From: CAZNMF01 sp035547155
GTDB lineage: Bacteria > Acidobacteriota > Vicinamibacteria > Vicinamibacterales > SCN-69-37
DNA: 10,503 nt
NCBI GenBank assembly: GCA_035547155.1
Contig: DASZVJ010000126.1
Span: forward strand, 1-10,503
Reading direction: 5' to 3'
In this document: piece by piece, positions 6,870-10,503 of the stretch
Position numbering within the stretch: position 1 is the stretch's first letter
Layout: every line of letters starts with the position of its first letter
Made by a program: the position numbers and the translations under genes
The notes under the pieces: generated by a model
Told to the model about the DNA's origin: nothing
Database searches by the model: none
What the model saw: the letters and a program-made list of their open reading frames with translations, nothing else

Positions 6870-6896
6870 CTGCCGAGTCGTTCCTTTTATCGGCAG
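6870..6896. promoter_or_regulatory. Perfect 7-bp inverted repeat, possible operator, in the divergent intergenic region
   Basis: CTGCCGA (6870-6876) and TCGGCAG (6890-6896) are exact reverse complements separated by 13 bases, with arm centres 20 bp apart (two helical turns). On the minus strand the element starts about 10 bases upstream of the candidate -10, covering the spacer and the -35 position, where a repressor or activator dimer would act. The rest of the 212-base region (6768-6979) between the divergent genes shows no ORF and no obvious plus-strand promoter for the desulfurase gene. Confidence 0.4.
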
Positions 6897-6979
6897 CGAT
6901 TTCCGCAGCCTTACGCCATTTTTCCCGCGCGTCCGCCGCGCACCGCCGTGCAGTTCTGTGCCGGGCGGCGGATGCTACC

Positions 6980-8155
6980 ATGCAGATCGTGCGGATTTAT
7001 CTCGACTACAACGCGACGACGCCGCCGCTGCCGGAGGTCGTCGAGACGGTCGGCCGCGTCATGGCCTCGACGATCGGCAATCCTTCGTCGGTGCACGCGT
7101 TCGGCCAGCAGGCCAAGGCCGAGCTCGACCAGGCGCGGGGCGCGGTGGCGAGCCTGATCGGCGCGGAGGCGAGCGAGGTCGTGTTCACGGCCGGCGGGAC
7201 CGAGGCCGACAACATGGCGATTCGCGGCGCGGCCGAAGCGCTCGAGCCGGCGGGCCGCACGCACCTCATCACGACGGGCATCGAGCACGAGGCCGTGCTC
7301 AACACCGTGCGCGCGCTCGAGCGGCGCGGCTGGACGGTCACGCTCCTGCCTGTCGACACGACCGGTGTCGTCGCGCCGGACGCGCTGCGCGCGGCCATTC
7401 GCCGCGACACGGCGCTCGTGTCGATCATGCACGCGAACAACGAGATCGGCACGATCCAGCCGATCGCCGAGTTGGCCGCGATCGCGCGCGAGCACGGCGC
7501 GCTGTTCCACACGGACGCCGTGCAGTCGGTCGGCAAGATTCCCGTGTCGGTCAAGACGCTCGGCGTCGATCTCCTCTCGCTCGCGGGCCACAAGTTCGGC
7601 GGACCGAAGGGCACGGGCGCGCTCTGGATCCGGCGCGGCGTACGGCTGACGCCGTTTCTCACCGGGGGCAAGCAGGAGCGCAACCGCCGCGCAGGCACCG
7701 AGAACGTTCCGGCACTCGCCGGGCTCGGCGTCGCGGCGCGCGTTGCCGCGACCACCGGTCTCGCCGCGATGCCGGCCATCGCACAGCTGCGCGATCGGCT
7801 CGAGCGCCGCGTGCTCGAGACGGTGCACGGTACGGCGGTCAACGGTGATCTCGCGCGCCGCGTCGCGAACACGAGCAACATCGGCTTCGACGGCATCGAG
7901 GCCGAGTCGCTGCTGATCGCGCTCGATCTCGAGGGCGTCGCCGTCTCGACGGGATCGGCCTGCTCGTCCGGCTCGCTCGAGCCGTCGCACGTGCTGCGCG
8001 CGATGGGCCTGTCGCAGGCGCGCGGCCGCAACTCGCTGCGCTTCAGCCTCGGGCCAAGCACCACGGCCGACGAGATCGACTTCGTCGCCGGCGTGCTGCC
8101 CCGTCTCACCGCGCGCCTTCGCGCGCTCGGCCGTCCGGCGGCCGCCGCCCGCTGA
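6980..8155 (+). CDS. Cysteine desulfurase (IscS/NifS family)
   Basis: This PLP-dependent enzyme converts L-cysteine to alanine and carries the sulfur as an enzyme persulfide. The 391-residue length is typical. Visible landmarks are the N-terminal IYLDYNATTP, the GGTEADNMAIRG PLP-phosphate region, IEHEAVLN with the PLP-stacking His, HANNEIGTIQPI, HTDAVQSVGK, the Schiff-base Lys205 in AGHKFGGPKGTGAL, the RAGTENVPA motif, and the persulfide-forming Cys328 in STGSACSSGSLEPSH. The catalytic residues are close in position to those of E. coli IscS. The ATG at 6980 is used. A GTG at 6989 would give MRIYLDYN and is an equally family-like alternative, as neither has a strong Shine-Dalgarno. No iscU, iscR or nif genes are visible here. 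mnmA starts two bases after the stop, so sulfur supply to tRNA thiolation is the inferred role. Confidence 0.94.
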   Translation: MQIVRIYLDYNATTPPLPEVVETVGRVMASTIGNPSSVHAFGQQAKAELDQARGAVASLIGAEASEVVFTAGGTEADNMAIRGAAEALEPAGRTHLITTGIEHEAVLNTVRALERRGWTVTLLPVDTTGVVAPDALRAAIRRDTALVSIMHANNEIGTIQPIAELAAIAREHGALFHTDAVQSVGKIPVSVKTLGVDLLSLAGHKFGGPKGTGALWIRRGVRLTPFLTGGKQERNRRAGTENVPALAGLGVAARVAATTGLAAMPAIAQLRDRLERRVLETVHGTAVNGDLARRVANTSNIGFDGIEAESLLIALDLEGVAVSTGSACSSGSLEPSHVLRAMGLSQARGRNSLRFSLGPSTTADEIDFVAGVLPRLTARLRALGRPAAAAR

Positions 8156-8157
8156 TC

Positions 8158-9225
8158 ATGCGCGTCGTCGTCGCCATGTCGGGCGGGGTCGACTCGTCGG
8201 TCGCCGCCGCGCTGCTCGTCGAAGCCGGGCACGACGTCGTCGGCCTGTCGATGCAGCTGTACGATCAGCGCGAGGGCCGCGAGTCGTTCGGATCGTGCTG
8301 CAGTCTCGACGATCTGTACGACGCGCGACGCGTCGCGACGTCGCTCGGCATCCCGCATTACATCGTCAACTTCGAGGAGCAGTTCCAGGCGACGGTCGTG
8401 CGCAACTTCGTCGACGAGTACGCCGCGGGACGGACGCCAATCCCGTGCGTCCACTGCAACGCCGATCTGAAGTTCGCGCACTTGATGGATCGCGCGGTCG
8501 GATTCGATGCCGGCGCCGTGGCCACGGGCCACTACGCGCGCGTCGTCTTCGACGAGGACACGCGCCGGTATCAGCTTCTTCGCAGCGCCGACGCCGACAA
8601 GGATCAGTCTTACTTCCTGTTCTCACTGACGCAGGATCAGCTCGCTCGTGCAATGTTTCCGGTCGGTGCGCTAACGAAGCCGGAGGTGCGACATCACGCG
8701 CGCCGGCTTGGCCTGCTCGTCGCCGACAAGCCCGACAGCCACGAGATCTGCTTCATTCCCGACGGCGCGACCGCGGATTTCGTGACGCGTCATCTGCCTG
8801 ATGCCGCAGACGATGGCGAGATCATCGATTCGAGCGGCGCGGTGATCGGCCGCCACCGCGGCGTCCATCGCTACACGATCGGCCAGCGCAAGGGCCTCGG
8901 CGTCTCGGGCAAGGCGCCGCTCTACGTGCTTCGCCTCGAGCCCGCGGACCAGCGCGTCGTCGTCGGCCCACGCGAGGAGCTCGGCCGCGCGGACTTCCGC
9001 GCGAAGGACGTCAACTGGATCGCCGGCACTCCCCCATCAGGCCCGGCGCGCCTGACCGCGCGCATCCGCCATCGCCACACCGATGCGCCCGCGACCGTCA
9101 CGCCCGAGGGCGACGGCTTCGCGTCCGTCCTCTTCGATGAACCGCAACTGGCCGTCACCCCTGGACAGGCCGCGGTGTTCTACGACGGCCAAATCGTCGC
9201 CGGCGGCGGCTGGATCGCGGAGTAG
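8158..9225 (+). CDS. mnmA: tRNA-uridine 2-sulfurtransferase MnmA
   Basis: MnmA adenylates U34 of Lys, Glu and Gln tRNAs and replaces the C2 oxygen with sulfur, forming s2U34. The 355-residue product has the PP-loop MSGGVDSS (7-14) and the SCCSLDDLYDARRVA segment (46-60). GRTPIPCVHCN (91-101) carries the presumed nucleophile Cys100. GHYARV (124-129) and KDQSYFLF (148-155) follow. SHEICFIPDG (194-203) carries the second catalytic Cys198, and the C-terminal beta domain includes YTIGQRKGLGVSG. Both cysteines expected from E. coli MnmA (C102 and C199) are conserved. It starts two bases after the desulfurase stop and has no strong Shine-Dalgarno of its own, so it is probably coupled to the desulfurase. 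The tus-type relay proteins are not in view, so direct transfer from the desulfurase is plausible. Confidence 0.97.
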   Translation: MRVVVAMSGGVDSSVAAALLVEAGHDVVGLSMQLYDQREGRESFGSCCSLDDLYDARRVATSLGIPHYIVNFEEQFQATVVRNFVDEYAAGRTPIPCVHCNADLKFAHLMDRAVGFDAGAVATGHYARVVFDEDTRRYQLLRSADADKDQSYFLFSLTQDQLARAMFPVGALTKPEVRHHARRLGLLVADKPDSHEICFIPDGATADFVTRHLPDAADDGEIIDSSGAVIGRHRGVHRYTIGQRKGLGVSGKAPLYVLRLEPADQRVVVGPREELGRADFRAKDVNWIAGTPPSGPARLTARIRHRHTDAPATVTPEGDGFASVLFDEPQLAVTPGQAAVFYDGQIVAGGGWIAE

Positions 9226-9237
9226 ACACCCGCGTCG

Positions 9238-9265
9238 CTTCCCCTGTTGACTTTCAACAGGGAAG
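9238..9265. promoter_or_regulatory. Palindrome 1 of the padR control region (putative PadR operator; also a possible mnmA 3' hairpin)
   Basis: Arms TGTTGA and TCAACA flank CTT at 9245-9259. Pairing is perfect for 9 bp (9242-9250 with 9254-9262) and extends to 12 bp (outer arms CTTCCC and GGGAAG) if one C is bulged. It overlaps the -35 hexamer of the padR promoter. Because it lies 12 bases after the mnmA stop, it could also form an RNA hairpin ending the mnmA transcript, although no T-tract follows. Confidence 0.65.
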
Positions 9266-9274
9266 AGCTATCCT
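9247..9274 (+). promoter_or_regulatory. Sigma70-like promoter of the padR-permease operon
   Basis: A -35 TTGACT (9247-9252) and a -10 TATCCT (9269-9274) are separated by 16 bases. Transcription would begin near 9280-9282, leaving a leader of only about 22 bases before the padR ATG. The -35 is embedded in palindrome 1, and the start site falls in palindrome 2, which is the geometry expected of an autorepressed promoter. Confidence 0.65.
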
Positions 9275-9296
9275 CTTGTTGACGGTCAACAGAGGA
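9271..9296. promoter_or_regulatory. Palindrome 2 of the padR control region (putative PadR operator)
   Basis: Arms TGTTGA (9277-9282) and TCAACA (9286-9291) flank CGG. Flanks TCCTC (9271-9275) and GAGGA (9292-9296) continue the pairing with T9276 bulged. The core is the same TGTTGA-N3-TCAACA as palindrome 1. The centres (9252 and 9284) are 32 bp apart, close to three helical turns, so two dimers would sit on the same face. It overlaps the -10 edge, the predicted start site and the Shine-Dalgarno. Confidence 0.65.
9292..9296 (+). promoter_or_regulatory. Shine-Dalgarno of padR
   Basis: GAGGA ends 6 bases before the ATG at 9303. This spacing fixes the padR start and excludes the upstream in-frame TTG at 9276, which would lie upstream of the predicted transcription start. 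The Shine-Dalgarno is also the right outer arm of palindrome 2. Confidence 0.8.
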
Positions 9297-9302
9297 CGCT
9301 CC

Positions 9303-9641
9303 ATGGACAACACGTTGTCGCCGGTGCCCTACGGCACGCTCGATTTGCTGGTGCTCAAGACGCTCGACACGATGGGGCCGCTACACGGCTACGGCATCGC
9401 GCGTCGGATCGAAGCAGCGGCGCAGGGATCGCTCTCGCTCAATCAGGGCACGATCTATCCGGCGCTGCTGCGGCTGGAACAGAAGAAGTGGATCAAGAGC
9501 GCGTGGGGCGCGAGCGAGAACAACCGCCGCGCGCGCTTCTACTCGATTACCCCAGCCGGCCGCCGGCGGCTGGCCGCCGAGACGGAAAGCTGGGAGCGCA
9601 CCGTCGGCCTCGTCGGCCGCCTGCTCAAGGGCGAGTCATGA
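9303..9641 (+). CDS. PadR family transcriptional regulator (acidobacterial type)
   Basis: This 112-residue DNA-binding protein is a single PadR winged helix-turn-helix domain with a short C-terminal helix. It has the subfamily-typical start (LSPVPYGTLDLLVLKTL, residues 5-21), then LHGYGIARRIE (27-37), the recognition-helix region LSLNQGTIYPALLRLEQ (44-60), the wing segment RRARFYSITPAGRRRL (75-90) and a terminal helix (91-108). I recognise it as the small PadR variety that precedes ADOP permeases in Acidobacteriota. Tandem TGTTGA-N3-TCAACA palindromes over its promoter suggest autorepression. Its TGA overlaps the ATG of the permease as ATGA, so regulator and target are translationally coupled. 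The inducing ligand is unknown. PadR repressors often respond to toxic small molecules. Confidence 0.95.
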   Translation: MDNTLSPVPYGTLDLLVLKTLDTMGPLHGYGIARRIEAAAQGSLSLNQGTIYPALLRLEQKKWIKSAWGASENNRRARFYSITPAGRRRLAAETESWERTVGLVGRLLKGES

Positions 9642-10503
9642 CGCGCGTCATAGATGCGCTCGCGCGTCTGTGGATGCGGATCACCGGGCGGCGCCACGAC
9701 GTACGTCTCGCCGAGGAAATCGAGGCGCACATGGCGATGCTCGTGGACGAGCACGTCCGCGCCGGCCTCTCGCCCAGCGAGGCAAAGGCCGCCGCCATGC
9801 GCGATTTCGGTGGCGTCGCGCAGCTGCGTGAAGCGCATCGCGATGCGCGGCGGCTGGCCTGGCTCGAATCGGTCTGGCGCGACGTGCAGCACGGGGCACG
9901 CGCGCTTCGCCGCTCCCCCACGTTCACGGTCGCCGTCGTCCTGACGCTCGCGCTCGGCATCGGCGCCAACGCCACCATCTTCACGCTCGTGAACGCGCTG
10001 CTGTTCCGTCCGCTGCCGGTGCAGAACGCCGATCGGCTGACGGTCTTTGCACGCGAGCGTCCCGACGGCGAAACGACGGTCTTCTCCTTTGCAGAGTTCA
10101 CCGCAATCCGCACCGAGGCGCCGCGGTGGTCGAACGTCGTGGCCGCTCGGCCAGCCGTGTTGAGCCTGACGACGGCGGATCAGCGGACCGATCGCATCGA
10201 CGTGAGCTTCGTCAGCGAAAACTACTTCGACGCGCTCGGCCTGCGGCCGTCGGCGGGCAGCTTCTTTCCCGTCACGGATCCATCCACGCACGCCGCCGAC
10301 GCCGTCATCGTCTTGAGCCACGCCTTCTGGCAACGCCGGTTTCAGCGTGATCCGTCCATCATCGGCACGGCGGTCTCGATCGGTGGACTGCCCGTAACGA
10401 TCGTCGGCGTCGGTCCGCAGGGCTTCACCGGCGATTCCGTCTTTCAGAACGCCAACGGGTTCCTGCCGCTGCATGCCGCCGGTTTCCCGATGATGGCTCG
10501 GAC
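9638..10503 (+). CDS. ADOP-type ABC transporter permease (MacB/FtsX-like), 3' truncated
   Basis: The frame is open from the ATG at 9638 to the window end, giving 288 codons of a protein that is normally about 800 residues. The N-terminus is a cytoplasmic permease-prefix domain (about 15-72, with LAEEIEAHMAMLVDEHVRAG and DFGGVAQLREAHRDAR). A linker follows (WRDVQHGARALRRSP, 80-94), then the first transmembrane helix (about 95-120, FTVAVVLTLALGIGANATIF) ending LLFRPLP. From about 128 onward the large MacB-type extracytoplasmic domain begins. This architecture matches the acidobacterial duplicated orphan permease family, whose members are usually not encoded beside an ATPase. The substrate is unknown; macrolide, lipoprotein or peptide export are possibilities by homology only. 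The ATGA overlap with padR indicates co-expression. A second FtsX-type permease domain should lie beyond the window. Confidence 0.93.
   Translation, partial: MTRVIDALARLWMRITGRRHDVRLAEEIEAHMAMLVDEHVRAGLSPSEAKAAAMRDFGGVAQLREAHRDARRLAWLESVWRDVQHGARALRRSPTFTVAVVLTLALGIGANATIFTLVNALLFRPLPVQNADRLTVFARERPDGETTVFSFAEFTAIRTEAPRWSNVVAARPAVLSLTTADQRTDRIDVSFVSENYFDALGLRPSAGSFFPVTDPSTHAADAVIVLSHAFWQRRFQRDPSIIGTAVSIGGLPVTIVGVGPQGFTGDSVFQNANGFLPLHAAGFPMMAR

Noticed and set aside
7006..8532. 508-residue minus-strand ORF
   Set aside because: Antisense to the cysteine desulfurase and mnmA, both of which have intact catalytic motifs on the plus strand.
9276..9302. TTG start giving a padR product nine residues longer
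   Set aside because: The TTG lies upstream of the predicted transcription start and within palindrome 2. The ATG at 9303 has a good Shine-Dalgarno.
9539..10474. 311-residue minus-strand ORF
   Set aside because: Antisense to padR and the ADOP permease. It has no motif, and the plus-strand frame is continuous and recognisable.
1..10503. tRNA, rRNA, CRISPR array, insertion sequence, phage or toxin-antitoxin elements
   Set aside because: I read both strands for repeat-spacer patterns, transposase motifs and tRNA-like cloverleaf segments and found none. This was done by eye and could miss a divergent RNA.

Overview
The window reads as a piece of chromosome from a GC-rich member of the Acidobacteriota, probably Vicinamibacteria-like. 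The main evidence is at the right end: a short PadR-type repressor followed, with a 4-base ATGA overlap, by the start of an 'ADOP' permease (acidobacterial duplicated orphan permease). That pairing is characteristic of the phylum. Strong GC bias at third codon positions also produces very long shadow ORFs opposite the real genes. The lineage is inferred from gene content and was not tested phylogenetically.

Layout. (1) Bases 2-823, plus strand: the 3' part of a UDP-glucuronate decarboxylase-like sugar-nucleotide enzyme, truncated by the window edge. (2) Bases 820-886: a GC-rich inverted repeat joining two convergent genes, with both stop codons inside its arms. (3) Bases 883-6767, minus strand: a seven-gene run in transcription order bactofilin, class I methyltransferase, SAM hydroxide adenosyltransferase (DUF62), Sua5/TsaC-type threonylcarbamoyl-AMP synthase, HflX GTPase, TPR lipoprotein with C-terminal SLH repeats, and PgsA-like phosphatidyltransferase. 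Three consecutive junctions (DUF62/Sua5, Sua5/HflX, HflX/TPR-SLH) are ATGA overlaps, so this is almost certainly one translationally coupled operon. (4) Bases 6768-6979: a divergent intergenic region with a plausible minus-strand -10 box and a perfect 7-bp inverted repeat over the expected -35 region. (5) Bases 6980-9225, plus strand: an IscS/NifS-type cysteine desulfurase, then mnmA two bases later, a likely dedicated sulfur relay for tRNA 2-thiouridine. (6) Bases 9238-9302: a compact control region with two copies of TGTTGA-N3-TCAACA centred 32 bp apart, flanking a sigma70-like promoter. (7) Bases 9303-9641: padR. (8) Bases 9638-10503: the ADOP permease, cut by the right edge.

Themes. The minus-strand operon mixes tRNA modification and ribosome quality control (Sua5, HflX) with cell-envelope functions (bactofilin, SLH lipoprotein, PgsA). 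With MnmA, the window holds enzymes or precursor steps for two universal tRNA modifications, t6A and s2U. The most informative non-coding structure is the tandem palindrome in front of padR. The main oddity in a protein is a Glu where the DUF62 family normally has the His of its Asp-Arg-His triad. I found no CRISPR array, rRNA, tRNA, insertion sequence or phage gene, and no clearly new multi-gene system. Most genes belong to recognisable families.
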